64,000 nucleotides of DNA from Bradyrhizobium_A sp052115025 (GCF_052115025.1 NZ_JBFRFW010000015.1:1-64000); one strand, 5' to 3'. Positions 23,018-32,145 are shown, numbered from the stretch's first letter. Notes: generated from the letters alone by a model not told the origin. Translations and numbers: made by a program.

Positions 23018-23715
23018 TGCTGAATGTCACCGATCTCAACGCCTGGTACGGCAAGAGCCATGTCTTGCAGGACGTGAGCCTGAAGGTCGATGCGGGCGAG
23101 GTGGTCTGCCTGCTCGGACGCAACGGCGCCGGCAAGACGACGACGCTGAAGAGCCTCGTCGGCGCGATCGGCGCGCGGCGCGGCGACATCCGTTTCGACG
23201 GTGAGGCGATCACGGCGCTGCGGACCTACCAGATCGCGCGGCGCGGTATCGCGCTGGTGCCGGAGCATCGCGGCATCTTCGGGCTGCTGACGGTCGAGGA
23301 AAATCTCGCCATCGCCGCCCGCAAGGCGACGCTGTGGCCGCTGGCCGAGATCTACAAGCTGTTCCCGCGCCTGCATGAGCGCCGCCGCAACCGTGGCACC
23401 GCGCTGTCCGGCGGCGAGCAGCAGATGCTGGCGATCGCGCGCGCGCTGATCGGTGGTCCGCGCGTCCTGCTGCTGGACGAGCCGACCGAGGGGCTCGCGC
23501 CGGTAATCGTGGATGAGCTTGCCGACGTCGTGCGCGCGGTCCGCGGGGCAGGCGTCGCCGTCCTGCTGGTCGAGCAGAACCTGTCGTTTTGCGAGGCGCT
23601 GGCGGACCGCCACTACATCCTCGACCAGGGGCGCATCGTGTATGCGGCGGATCGCGCGACGTTCGCCGGCGCCAGCCGCGAGCGTGAACGGTATCTCGCC
23701 GTCACAGCCGATTGA
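23014..23715 (+). CDS. livF: HAAT-family ABC transporter ATP-binding protein (LivF type), system 2
   Basis: 233 residues. Walker A is GRNGAGKTT, the signature is LSGGEQQMLAIARALI, Walker B is VLLLDEPTEGLAP, and the H-loop is in LLVEQN. The N-terminus MLNVTDLNAWYGKSHVL is the standard LivF start. The ATGA overlap with livG indicates coupled translation. The amidase gene follows after 26 bases and appears to be in the same transcript. Confidence 0.93.
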   Translation: MMLNVTDLNAWYGKSHVLQDVSLKVDAGEVVCLLGRNGAGKTTTLKSLVGAIGARRGDIRFDGEAITALRTYQIARRGIALVPEHRGIFGLLTVEENLAIAARKATLWPLAEIYKLFPRLHERRRNRGTALSGGEQQMLAIARALIGGPRVLLLDEPTEGLAPVIVDELADVVRAVRGAGVAVLLVEQNLSFCEALADRHYILDQGRIVYAADRATFAGASRERERYLAVTAD

Positions 23716-23741
23716 ACGAAACCAATATCAGGGGAGAAATC

Positions 23742-25148
23742 ATGCACAACGAGCTTTGGCAGTGGACGGCGACGGATCTGGCGCAGGCGATCAGGGAGCG
23801 CCGCGTGTCCAGCCGCGACGCGGTGCAGTCGGTGCTCGATCGCATCGCCGCGGTCAATCCGGTGGTCAACGCCGTCGTGGAGGTGCTGGCCGACGAGGCG
23901 CTGAGCGCCGCCGACCAGGCCGATGCCGTGGTCAAGGCCGGCGTCGCACTGTCGCCGCTGCACGGCGTGCCGGTGACGGTGAAGGTCAATGTCGACCAGC
24001 GCGGCTGCGCCACCACCAACGGTGTTGTCGCATTCCGGGACGTCATCGCCAGCGAGGATTGTCCGACGGTGGCGAACTTTCGCAAGGCGGGCGCGGTGAT
24101 CGTCGGGCGCACCAACACGCCGGCGTTCTCGCACCGCTGGTTCACCGACAACGAGCTGCATGGCGCCACCCGCAATCCCTGGGGGACGCAATGGACGCCG
24201 GGCGGTTCGAGCGGCGGCGCCGGCGCCGCGGTCGCCGCCGGCATGGGGCCGATCGCCCATGGCAACGATTTCGGCGGTTCGATCCGCTATCCGGCCTATG
24301 CCTGTGGCGTCGCCGGTCTGCGCCCGACGCCGGGGCGCGTCGCCCATTTCAATCCGTCCGCGACGTCCGAGCGTCCGATCACGGCGCAGATGATGTCGGT
24401 GCAGGGGCCGCTGGCACGCTCGATCGCCGACCTGCGCGCGGGCCTCGCCGTGATGGCGGGCCCCGACGCGCGCGACGGCAACTGGGTGCCGGCGCCGCTG
24501 GAGGGGCCGCGCCTTGCCGGTCCCGTCCGTGTCGCGCTCGCGGCGGATCCGGTCGGTGATGCGGCACCGGAGGTGCGCGCGGCGATCCGTGCCGCCGGTC
24601 GCTGGCTCGCCGAGGCCGGCTACGCGGTCGAGGAGGTGACACCGCCGCGCGTCGTCGAGGCTGCTGACCTCTGGCACGCCCTGGTGGTCAACGAGGAGCG
24701 ACGCTTCCTCGAACCGCTGATCCGCAAGTACGGCGATGCCAAGAGCCGGAGAAATGTCGATGACCACATCGCCTATGCACCGCGGCTGACCAGTGACGAG
24801 ATTCTGGTTGGCTTCGAGCGCCGTCAGTCGATCCTGCGCGACTGGAATCTCTTCCTGGCGCGCTATCCCGTCATCGTGCTGCCGGTGTCGCACCAGCTGC
24901 CGTTCCGCGACAACCTCGACCAGGAGGACGGCAACACTGTCCGGGCGCTGATCGACGCGCAGCGCTCGCTGCTGGCGATTCCCGCGCTCGGCTTTCCGGC
25001 GCTGTCGGTGCCGACCGGCCTCGCCGACGGCCGGCCTGTCGGCGTCCAGGTGGTCGCCGGCCGCTTCCGTGAGGACGTCTGTTTCGCGGCGGCGGAGGTC
25101 ATCGAGCGCCATGCGGCGATGCCGACGCCGATCGATCCGCGGCCCTGA
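23742..25148 (+). CDS. Amidase-signature family hydrolase
   Basis: 468-residue cytoplasmic amidase. The Ser-cisSer-Lys triad can be placed: Lys81 in 'VTVKVNVDQRG', Ser156 in GGSSGGAG and Ser180 in 'GNDFGGSIRYPAYACGV'. The rest of the AS domain follows, with 'LPVSHQLPFRD' and a closing 'ALGFPALSVPTGLADGRPVG'. The family hydrolyses C-N bonds in amides, carbamates and related compounds. A good ribosome site (ggggaga) supports the ATG at 23742. As the last gene of the GntR-ABC cluster, it probably cleaves the compound that the transporter brings in, releasing ammonia and an acid. Confidence 0.92.
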   Translation: MHNELWQWTATDLAQAIRERRVSSRDAVQSVLDRIAAVNPVVNAVVEVLADEALSAADQADAVVKAGVALSPLHGVPVTVKVNVDQRGCATTNGVVAFRDVIASEDCPTVANFRKAGAVIVGRTNTPAFSHRWFTDNELHGATRNPWGTQWTPGGSSGGAGAAVAAGMGPIAHGNDFGGSIRYPAYACGVAGLRPTPGRVAHFNPSATSERPITAQMMSVQGPLARSIADLRAGLAVMAGPDARDGNWVPAPLEGPRLAGPVRVALAADPVGDAAPEVRAAIRAAGRWLAEAGYAVEEVTPPRVVEAADLWHALVVNEERRFLEPLIRKYGDAKSRRNVDDHIAYAPRLTSDEILVGFERRQSILRDWNLFLARYPVIVLPVSHQLPFRDNLDQEDGNTVRALIDAQRSLLAIPALGFPALSVPTGLADGRPVGVQVVAGRFREDVCFAAAEVIERHAAMPTPIDPRP

Positions 25149-25355
25149 GAATGCGCTGGATCGTCGGCCGGACCGGGGGCGGCTGGCCGACGATTCGGTG
25201 GACAAGCCTTTCGCGACGCGCCTGATTGCGGGTAACTCTTTGAACAGGCTTGCTTTGCCTTGCCTCCGCCATATCGATAGGGTATCGCCGCCATCGCATT
25301 GGGGCTGGCGCGCGCTGGGCCAAACTGTGCCCGCGCCGTAGGTGGGATATCATAA

Positions 25356-26009
25356 GTGTCTGAATTATTTGACGAAGTCGACGAGGAACTGCGTCGCGAA
25401 CAGCTCAAGAAGCTGTGGGATCGCTATTCCGTTTTCATCATTGGCGCGGCCGTCCTGGTCGTCGCGGCCGTCGCCGGCTGGCGCGGTTATCAGTACTGGG
25501 AAGGCAAGCGCGCGGCGGAGGCCGGTGCGGCATTCGAGGCCGCGGTCACGCTCGCCGACCAGAACAAGCATGCTGAGGCGGAGGCCGCCTTCACCAAGCT
25601 CGCCGCCGAAGCGCCGGCCGGCTATCGCACCCTGGCGCGGCTGCGGGCCGCCGCGGAAGCGGCGACGCGCGCCCCGCAGGAGGCCGTGAAGCTGTTCGAC
25701 GCCATCGGCAACGACACCGGTGTCGCCCAGCCGCAGCAGGACCTCGCCAAGACCCGCGCAGCCGCGCTGCTGGTCGACACCGCGCCTTATGACGACATTC
25801 GCCAGCGGCTCGAGCCGATCACCGCGAGCGGCCGCACCTTCCGCCACACCGCGCGCGACCTGCTGGCCGTGTCGGCCTGGCGTGCGAACGATACCGCGGC
25901 GACGCGGCAGTGGCTCGACCTGATCATGACCGACGCAGAAACGCCGGCGAGCATCCGCACCCGTGCGGAGGCCCTGCAAGCGCTGCTGCCGCCGGTCGCC
26001 AAGAGCTGA
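25356..26009 (+). CDS. YfgM-like tetratricopeptide inner-membrane protein
   Basis: 217 residues: a short charged N-terminus (LFDEVDEELRREQLKKLWDR), one membrane helix at about residues 24-44, then a periplasmic TPR-like helical region rich in Ala and ending near PPVAKS. It fits the DUF2659/YfgM ('ancillary SecYEG translocon subunit') family, which is anchored in the inner membrane and helps nascent periplasmic proteins. The GTG at 25356 is the start, since the family begins at this charged helix. It heads a set with a lipoprotein and der, the same order as yfgM-bamB-der in Escherichia. Confidence 0.88.
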   Translation: MSELFDEVDEELRREQLKKLWDRYSVFIIGAAVLVVAAVAGWRGYQYWEGKRAAEAGAAFEAAVTLADQNKHAEAEAAFTKLAAEAPAGYRTLARLRAAAEAATRAPQEAVKLFDAIGNDTGVAQPQQDLAKTRAAALLVDTAPYDDIRQRLEPITASGRTFRHTARDLLAVSAWRANDTAATRQWLDLIMTDAETPASIRTRAEALQALLPPVAKS

Positions 26010-26081
26010 CCATACCGAGGACGACGGCGTGCGCCTGATCGGCACCGTCGCAGCACGAACCGAAAACCGAGTGAAGACCTG

Positions 26082-26633
26082 ATGCGCCGTTCCCAACGAC
26101 TGATTGCCTCCGGTGTCCTTCTGGCGCTCTGCAGCGTGCTCGCCGGCTGTGGCGGCGGCGGCCTCAGCAGCTTCGATCCGATGGACATGCTCGACTTCCT
26201 CGACACCAAGAAGAAGCTGCCGGGCAACCGCCAGCCGGTGTTCCCGGAAGGCGTCCCGGGGCTGGAGCAGGGCGTGCCTAAGGACCTCTACAAGGGCTCG
26301 CCGGAAATGCAGAGCCAGGAGCAGCAGTTCAAGGACGCCGGATCGCAGCAGACCGCGGCGGCCGCTGCTGCCGACACGGCGAAGTCCGCTCCGGCGCCCG
26401 CCGCCGAGCCCAAGGCCAAGCCCAGGAAGCCGCGGCATCGCTCCACCACCGCACCGCCGCCTGCCGACCAGGACGCCGCGCCTGCCGAGGAGACCGCGCC
26501 GCCGAAGCCGGCGAAACGCGCTCAGCGGCCGGCTCCGGCGGCCGCGCCCCAGGACCAGCCGCCGGCGCAGCAGGCCGCGCCGGCCCAGTCCGGGTTCCCG
26601 GCGCCGCTTCCCAGCGGCAGCTTCTCTCGGTAA
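26082..26633 (+). CDS. Pro/Ala-rich lipoprotein in the BamB position
   Basis: 183 residues with a lipoprotein signal (LLALCSVLAGC, Cys25 as the lipidated residue). The mature N-terminus reads 'SSFDPMDMLDFLDTKKKLPG', then 'RQPVFPEGVPGLEQGVPKDL', followed by about 110 residues of Ala/Pro/Lys/Glu-rich low complexity ending in NN-free 'PLPSGSFSR'. There is no beta-propeller, so it is not BamB although it occupies that slot between the YfgM-like gene and der. The conserved front part probably carries the function and the tail may span the periplasm. No known function. Confidence 0.78.
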   Translation: MRRSQRLIASGVLLALCSVLAGCGGGGLSSFDPMDMLDFLDTKKKLPGNRQPVFPEGVPGLEQGVPKDLYKGSPEMQSQEQQFKDAGSQQTAAAAAADTAKSAPAPAAEPKAKPRKPRHRSTTAPPPADQDAAPAEETAPPKPAKRAQRPAPAAAPQDQPPAQQAAPAQSGFPAPLPSGSFSR

Positions 26634-26717
26634 AGGCTGCCCGCGGGGGACGGCTTCGCAGGATTGCCATCGGTCCCGCTGTTGACATGAGGTCCGGGAC
26701 GGGCGAACGGATCGGAC

Positions 26718-28100
26718 ATGTCTTTCACCTTTGCCATTATCGGCCGGCCCAATGTCGGCAAGTCGACCCTGTTCAACCGTCTGGTCGGACAGAAGCTGGC
26801 GCTCGTCGACGACCAGCCGGGCGTGACGAGGGACCGCCGCGAGGGTGAGGGCCGGCTCGGCGACCTCAGCTTCACCATCATCGACACCGCCGGCCTCGAC
26901 CATGGGCCGCGGGGCTCGCTTGCCGCGCGCATGCAGGAGCAGACCGAGGCGGCGATCGATGGCGCCGACGCGCTGCTGTTCGTCATCGACGCACGCATCG
27001 GGTTGACGCCGGCGGACCGTGGCTTTGCGGATCTCGCGCGCAAGGCCGGCAAGCCGGTGGTGCTGCTCGCCAACAAGAGCGAAGGCAAGCATGGCGAGAT
27101 CGGCGCCATGGAATCCTATGCGCTCGGCCTCGGCGATCCCGTGCCGATCTCGGCGGAGCATGGCGAAGGCCTCAGCGACCTCTACGACGCGCTACGCGCG
27201 GTGATGCCCGAGGAGGAAGAGGTCGACGAGGAGGAAGACGACACGGTGGACGAGGCCGCCGGCACCGACCAGCACCGGCCGATCCGCGTCGCCATCGTCG
27301 GCCGGCCGAATGCCGGCAAGTCGACGCTGATCAACCATCTGCTCGGCGAGGAACGGCTGCTGACGAGTGACGAAGCCGGCACCACGCGCGATTCCATCGC
27401 CGTCGACGTCGACTGGCAGGGGCGCGCGTTCCGGGTGTTCGATACTGCCGGCCTGCGCCGGCGCTCGCGCATCGAGGAGAAGCTGGAGAAGCTCTCTGTT
27501 GCCGATTCGCTGCGCGCCATCCGTTTCGCCGAAGTGGTCGTGCTGATGATGGATGCGCAGCACCGCTTCGAGGAGCAGGACCTGCGCATCGCCGATCTCG
27601 TCGAGCGCGAGGGCCGGGCCCTCGTCATCGCGGTGAGCAAATCCGATCTGATCGGGCGCCAGGCCAATCTGATGTCGTCGCTGCGCCAGGATGCGGATCA
27701 CTGGCTGCCCCAGATCAAGGGCGTGCCGGTCGTCGCGGTGTCGGGCGTCACGGGTGAGGGCGTCGATCGGCTGATGACGGCGATCGAGGATGCCTATGCC
27801 GTCTGGAACAAGCGGACCTCGACCAGCATGTTGAACCGCTGGTTCGAGCAGGCGATCGCCGCCAATCCGCCGCCCGCCGTCTCGGGCCGTCGGCTGAAGC
27901 TGAACTATGTGACGCAGCCCAAGGCGCGGCCGCCGAGCTTCGTGGTGTTCTGCTCGCGCGCCGATGCGGTTCCGGATTCCTATCTGCGCTACCTCACCAA
28001 CAGCATGCGCACGGCGTTCGACCTGCCGGGCACGCCGATCCGCATCACGCTGCGGGAGAAATCCAACCCGTTTGCGCACAAGGCCAAGCGCAAGTCGTGA
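26718..28100 (+). CDS. der: Ribosome-assembly GTPase Der (EngA)
   Basis: 460 residues with two tandem GTPase domains and a C-terminal KH-like domain. Domain 1 has GRPNVGKST, DTAGLDHG and NKSEG (a variant of NKxD). Domain 2 has GRPNAGKST, DTAGLRRR and 'SKSDLIG'. They are joined by an acidic linker rich in Glu and Asp around residues 160-180. The end contains 'LKLNYVTQPKARPPSFVVFC', the KH-like part. Der matures the 50S subunit. The ATG at 26718 lies 84 bases after the lipoprotein gene. Confidence 0.95.
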   Translation: MSFTFAIIGRPNVGKSTLFNRLVGQKLALVDDQPGVTRDRREGEGRLGDLSFTIIDTAGLDHGPRGSLAARMQEQTEAAIDGADALLFVIDARIGLTPADRGFADLARKAGKPVVLLANKSEGKHGEIGAMESYALGLGDPVPISAEHGEGLSDLYDALRAVMPEEEEVDEEEDDTVDEAAGTDQHRPIRVAIVGRPNAGKSTLINHLLGEERLLTSDEAGTTRDSIAVDVDWQGRAFRVFDTAGLRRRSRIEEKLEKLSVADSLRAIRFAEVVVLMMDAQHRFEEQDLRIADLVEREGRALVIAVSKSDLIGRQANLMSSLRQDADHWLPQIKGVPVVAVSGVTGEGVDRLMTAIEDAYAVWNKRTSTSMLNRWFEQAIAANPPPAVSGRRLKLNYVTQPKARPPSFVVFCSRADAVPDSYLRYLTNSMRTAFDLPGTPIRITLREKSNPFAHKAKRKS

Positions 28101-28190
28101 CGCCGTGACGGTGGCGAGCCTGCTCGCCGCCAACGGCCCGTGCAGACGATGCGCGACGCGCAGCCCGGTTGATCTGGCCGCTGATCCGCC

Positions 28191-28445
28191 TCAGAAGAAC
28201 GTGACACCGATCTGGCTGCCGCGTCGCCAGGTGACGCGGCAGCGGCGGCCCGGATCGGTGCGCGACAGCCGCAGCTCGAACTGGGTGCGCGTGAAGCGCG
28301 GGTCGTCGACCTGCAGCTTCGCCCCGCCTTCGGAGATGTCGATCACGGTGCAGCGCCGTGCGGCGAAGTCGCCGGGAAACGCGATCCAGCCTTCGCGGTC
28401 GATCTTGCGCCGGGGGGCGCGCTGCTTTCGTCCGAACAGGCGCAT
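28191..28445 (-). CDS. Small PilZ-domain protein
   Basis: 84 residues. The front motif RRKIDREGW fits the RxxxR that binds cyclic di-GMP, and the second motif appears as DISEGGAK (D/NxSxxG). The rest is the six-stranded barrel ending 'RRGSQIGVTFF'. It may therefore sense cyclic di-GMP, or be one of the many single-domain PilZ proteins with weak binding. It stands alone on the minus strand, convergent with der. Confidence 0.87.
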   Translation of the reverse strand: MRLFGRKQRAPRRKIDREGWIAFPGDFAARRCTVIDISEGGAKLQVDDPRFTRTQFELRLSRTDPGRRCRVTWRRGSQIGVTFF

Positions 28446-28530
28446 GATGCAGGCCTCCTCGACAGCAACGCCGCCGGCCGCCGTTCGTTTCTGATCCCAG
28501 CGATTCGAGTCGATTTCGAATGATCGGAGG

Positions 28531-28926
28531 TCAGTTGACCCGTGTCCAGGTGGTGGATTTGCAGATCATGCCCCCCATGACGCAGCCGGAGGTGGTGAGG
28601 GTATTTCCGGATAGCGACATCTTGCCGGTATAGGTCTTGCCGTCTTCCGGATTGAAGGCGCTGCCGCTCCAGCTGTCGGGGCCGTTCGGCTTCATGTCGA
28701 AGAAGATCTTCTGGCCGACCTTGGCCGGTGTCTCGATGCCAGGCTTCAGCCAGGCGATGTGGCCGCACACCGCGCCGCCGCCGCAGGAGGCGAACTTGAC
28801 CTGCGAGGCGCCGGTGTCGCGCAGCCACGTCCCGCCGATGTCGGCGGCTGTGGCGGGCACGGCCCATGATGCGGTTGCGGCAACGGCAGCGAGAATTGCA
28901 GTGCGGCTGACGAACATCTTCAACAT
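28531..28926 (-). CDS. Periplasmic DUF2147-family protein
   Basis: 131 residues with a signal peptide (MFVSRTAILAAVAATASWAV, cleaved after TAA). The DUF2147 barrel follows: DIGGTWLRDTGASQVKF, then CGGGAVCGHIAWL with two Cys that may pair, 'SGSAFNPEDGKTYTGKM' and 'LTTSGCVMGGMICKSTTW', again with two Cys. The family is widespread in alphaproteobacteria and unstudied; a lipocalin-like pocket is likely. The start at 28926 has a good ribosome site (agggag). Confidence 0.88.
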   Translation of the reverse strand: MLKMFVSRTAILAAVAATASWAVPATAADIGGTWLRDTGASQVKFASCGGGAVCGHIAWLKPGIETPAKVGQKIFFDMKPNGPDSWSGSAFNPEDGKTYTGKMSLSGNTLTTSGCVMGGMICKSTTWTRVN

Positions 28927-29069
28927 CTTGCGGCATCTCCCTGATTTGTCCGGTCTCGTGCCGGACTGATGGTAGTCAAGCAACCGCGGCCGGATGGAGT
29001 CAACACGGCCCGTGCGCGCAAAAGCGCGCAGGCCGGTCGCTGCTTTGTTGTCGGAACGACGGCGCAGGT

Positions 29070-29813
29070 TCAGGGCGTGGGGGCCGGAAAGTCCAGTGTG
29101 CTGCGGGTGCGGTAGTCGTAGAGCTTGCCGGTCTCGGTCCACGACGACGCGCACAGCGGCACGATCAGCTCGGCGACCTGCTCCGGCGTGTCGAGCGTCT
29201 CCGGATCCTCGCCGGGCATCAGCGTTGCCCGCATCCGGGTGCGGATCGGGCCGGGATTGAACAGGTTGACGCGCAGCGCCGTGGTCGCTGTCTCGTTCGC
29301 CCACACCCGCGCCAGCGTCTCTACCGCAGCTTTCGAGGCGGCGTAGGGGCCGACATAGGCGGTGGCCTTGCGCGCCGCGCCCGAGGTGACGAACACGGCA
29401 CGGCCGGCGTCGGAGGCCCGCAGCAGCGGCTCCATGCAGCGCACCAGCTGGAAGTTGGCGGTGACATTGACCGCGAACACATCCGTCCAGGCCTTGAGGT
29501 CGATGTGGCCGAGCGGCGACGCCGGGCCGAGCACACCGGCATTGCTGACGAGGATATCGAGCTTGCCGTGGCGCTCGTTGAGCGCGGCGCCGAGGCGGGC
29601 GATGCCGTCGCTGTCGGTGAGGTTGAGCGGAACCAGCGTCGCGGTGCCGCCGTCCTTGCGGATCTCGTCATCGAGCTCCTCGAGGCCGCCGACGGTCCGC
29701 GCCACGGCGATGATGTGGGCGCCGGCGCGCGCGAGCGTGCGCGCGGTGGCATAGCCGATGCCGCGTGAGGCGCCGGTCACCAGGGCGATGCGGGAGGAGA
29801 GATCGACAGCCAT
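29070..29813 (-). CDS. SDR-family NAD(P)-dependent oxidoreductase
   Basis: 247 residues, classical short-chain dehydrogenase. It has the nucleotide motif VTGASRGIGYATARTL (TGxxxGxG), then NAGVLGP, Ser in FVTSGAARK, and catalytic Tyr and Lys in PYAASKAAVE. It ends in a short C-terminal tail. Similar SDRs stand beside purF in many Bradyrhizobium-type genomes; here a GNAT gene on the opposite strand separates them. Substrate unknown. Confidence 0.9.
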   Translation of the reverse strand: MAVDLSSRIALVTGASRGIGYATARTLARAGAHIIAVARTVGGLEELDDEIRKDGGTATLVPLNLTDSDGIARLGAALNERHGKLDILVSNAGVLGPASPLGHIDLKAWTDVFAVNVTANFQLVRCMEPLLRASDAGRAVFVTSGAARKATAYVGPYAASKAAVETLARVWANETATTALRVNLFNPGPIRTRMRATLMPGEDPETLDTPEQVAELIVPLCASSWTETGKLYDYRTRSTLDFPAPTP

Positions 29814-30006
29814 GCGAAGGTCCTGCAGTCCAAGGGGCGGAAATAGCGGGCCCGTTGCCGGGCCGTCACGGCGCCGCCGTCAATCGATACCGGCAACGAG
29901 CAGTGTGTGCGGGCGGGGTTTATCGCGATTTCCGCCCGATCGAAAGGGCCGTGGTGGCACGACTTCCGTGTCCGCACGGGATGGCGTTCTGTGCTAAGGG
30001 CGGGCC

Positions 30007-30525
30007 ATGCCGATCGACCCCACATCGCCGGGAACGCTGTGGCGGCCGATGGCCGCGGCCGACCTGCCGGCCGTTGCCGCCATCGCCGCGCGCGTCCATC
30101 CCGACTATCCGGAGAACGACGCCGTGTTCGCCGAGCGGCTGCGCCTCTATCCCGCCGGCTGCCTGGTGCTGGCCGCGGGACCGGAGCTCGTGGCCTATGT
30201 CGTCAGCCACCCCTGGCATCATCTGCAACCGCCGGCGCTCAACAGCCTCCTGGGGGCGCTGCCAGCCATGTCGTCGACCTACTATATCCACGATGTGGCG
30301 CTGCTGCCGCAAGCGCGCGGCAGCGGTGCCGGCGCCGCCGTGGTTGCGCGGCTCGTGGCGCAGGCGCGCGCGGAAGGGCTCGCAAACCTGTCACTGGTGG
30401 CGGTCAACGGATCGCAGGTGTTCTGGCACCGCCAGGGATTTGCGGAGGTTGAAATGCCGGCCCTGAGGCAAAAGCTCGCGAGCTATGACGCTGCGGCGCG
30501 CCTGATGGAACGCCGCATCGCGTGA
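30007..30525 (+). CDS. GNAT-family N-acetyltransferase
   Basis: 172 residues. The acetyl-CoA binding motif is 'LPQARGSGAGAAVVARLVAQ' (R/QxxGxG/A), preceded by the strand 'MSSTYYIHDVALL', and the front has WRPMAAADLPAVAAIAARVHP. This matches the RimI-like subgroup of single-domain acetyltransferases; the acceptor is unknown. It starts at ATG 30007 in the gap between the SDR and purF. Confidence 0.88.
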   Translation: MPIDPTSPGTLWRPMAAADLPAVAAIAARVHPDYPENDAVFAERLRLYPAGCLVLAAGPELVAYVVSHPWHHLQPPALNSLLGALPAMSSTYYIHDVALLPQARGSGAGAAVVARLVAQARAEGLANLSLVAVNGSQVFWHRQGFAEVEMPALRQKLASYDAAARLMERRIA

Positions 30526-30538
30526 GCGTTCGAACCGT

Positions 30539-32092
30539 TCAACTCGCCTCGGCCAGCAGCGACAGCTGGCGCGGCGTCGGCTCGGCCTGGTTCTGGTCGG
30601 TCAGCGGGGTCGGGTAGTCACCGGTGAAATAGTGGTCGGTGAATTTCGGGTGTGCCGGGTCGCGGCCGGGCTCGCCCATCGCCCGGTAGAGGCCGTCGAC
30701 CGAGAGGAAGGCGAGGCTGTCGCAGCCGATCAGTTCGCGCATCTGCTCGAGATTGTGGGTCGCCGCCAGCAGGTGGGCGCGGTCCGGCATGTCGATGCCG
30801 TAATAGTCGGGATGGGTGATCGGCGGCGAGGCGATGCGGAAGTGCACCTCGCGGGCGCCGGCATCACGCATCATCTTCACGATCTTCTTCGACGTGGTGC
30901 CGCGCACCAGCGAGTCGTCGATCAGGATGATGCGCTTGCCTTCGATCGCTGTGCGGTTGGCCGAGTGCTTCATGCGCACGCCGAGCTCGCGGATGCTCTG
31001 GGTCGGCTGGATGAAGGTGCGCCCGACATAGTGGTTGCGGATGATGCCGAGCTCGAACGGGATGCCGGAATACTGGCTGTAGCCGATCGCGGCGGGCACG
31101 CCGGAATCCGGCACTGGCACGACGACGTCGGACGGCACATGGCTTTCCTTGGCGAGCTCGGCGCCGATCGCCTTGCGCACGTCGTAGACCGAGCGTCCGC
31201 CGAGCACCGAGTCCGGGCGGGCGAAATAGATGTACTCGAACATGCAGGGACGGGGCGCCTGCGGCGGGAACGGCTTGTGGCTCTGCGTGCCGTTCTCGTC
31301 GAACACGATGACTTCGCCGTTCTCGATGTCGCGGATGTACTTGGCGCCTATGATGTCCAGCGCGCAGGTTTCCGAGGCGAGGATCGGGCAGCCGTCGAGC
31401 TCGCCCAGCACCAAGGGGCGGATGCCGAGCGGGTCGCGGGCACCGACCAGCTTCTTGTTGGTCAGCGACACCAGCGAGTAGGCGCCCTCGATGGCGCGCA
31501 GCGCCTCGATGAAGCGGTCGATGAAGTGGTTGCGCTTGGACTGTGCCACGAGATGCAGGATGACCTCGGTGTCGGTGGTCGACTGCATCATGGCGCCGCC
31601 GCGCACCAGCTCGCGGCGCAGCGTCAGGCCGTTGGTCAGATTGCCGTTGTGGCCGACTGCGAAGCCGCCGGCGTTGAGCTCGGCGAACAGCGGCTGGACG
31701 TTGCGCAGGATGGTCTCGCCGGTGGTCGAGTAGCGGACATGGCCGACGGCGGAGGAGCCGGGCAGGCGCTCGATCACCTCGCGGCGGGAGAAGGTGTCGC
31801 CGACGAGGCCGAGCCGGCGCTCGGAGTGGAAGCGGTTGCCGTCGAAGGACACGATGCCGGCGGCTTCCTGGCCGCGATGCTGGAGCGCGTGCAGGCCGAG
31901 CGCGGTGATCGCCGCGGCGTCGGGGTGCCCGAAAATGCCGAACACGCCGCATTCTTCACGCAGCGTGTCGCCGTCCAGATCCTTGTCGATGATGATTCCG
32001 TCGGTGGCGGCAGCCGGGGTGGCAAGTGTGGCGAAATCGGGTGCTTCCGCGCCCTTTGCATGGGAGCGGGAAGGGCCTTGCATCTCGTCCAT
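30539..32092 (-). CDS. purF: Amidophosphoribosyltransferase
   Basis: 517 residues; first step of de novo purine synthesis, transferring glutamine ammonia to PRPP to make phosphoribosylamine. The Ntn nucleophile is Cys48 in REECGVFGIFG, so about 47 residues are a propeptide that must be removed, as in the Bacillus-type enzymes but longer. The glutaminase domain has GHNGNLTN, and the PRTase domain has the PRPP loop 'IILIDDSLVRGTTSKKIV'. The ATG at 32092 has a ribosome site (agagagg) and is preferred. It lies in the leftward radA-cvpA-purF series, 53 bases after cvpA. Confidence 0.95.
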   Translation of the reverse strand: MDEMQGPSRSHAKGAEAPDFATLATPAAATDGIIIDKDLDGDTLREECGVFGIFGHPDAAAITALGLHALQHRGQEAAGIVSFDGNRFHSERRLGLVGDTFSRREVIERLPGSSAVGHVRYSTTGETILRNVQPLFAELNAGGFAVGHNGNLTNGLTLRRELVRGGAMMQSTTDTEVILHLVAQSKRNHFIDRFIEALRAIEGAYSLVSLTNKKLVGARDPLGIRPLVLGELDGCPILASETCALDIIGAKYIRDIENGEVIVFDENGTQSHKPFPPQAPRPCMFEYIYFARPDSVLGGRSVYDVRKAIGAELAKESHVPSDVVVPVPDSGVPAAIGYSQYSGIPFELGIIRNHYVGRTFIQPTQSIRELGVRMKHSANRTAIEGKRIILIDDSLVRGTTSKKIVKMMRDAGAREVHFRIASPPITHPDYYGIDMPDRAHLLAATHNLEQMRELIGCDSLAFLSVDGLYRAMGEPGRDPAHPKFTDHYFTGDYPTPLTDQNQAEPTPRQLSLLAEAS

Positions 32093-32145
32093 TGTGCCTC
32101 TCTTCACCGGACCAGCGTCCGGCAATCCTCAACGTCCAGTAACCC

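Noticed and set aside
26082..26633. BamB at its usual position
   Set aside because: The protein has no beta-propeller and is far too short.
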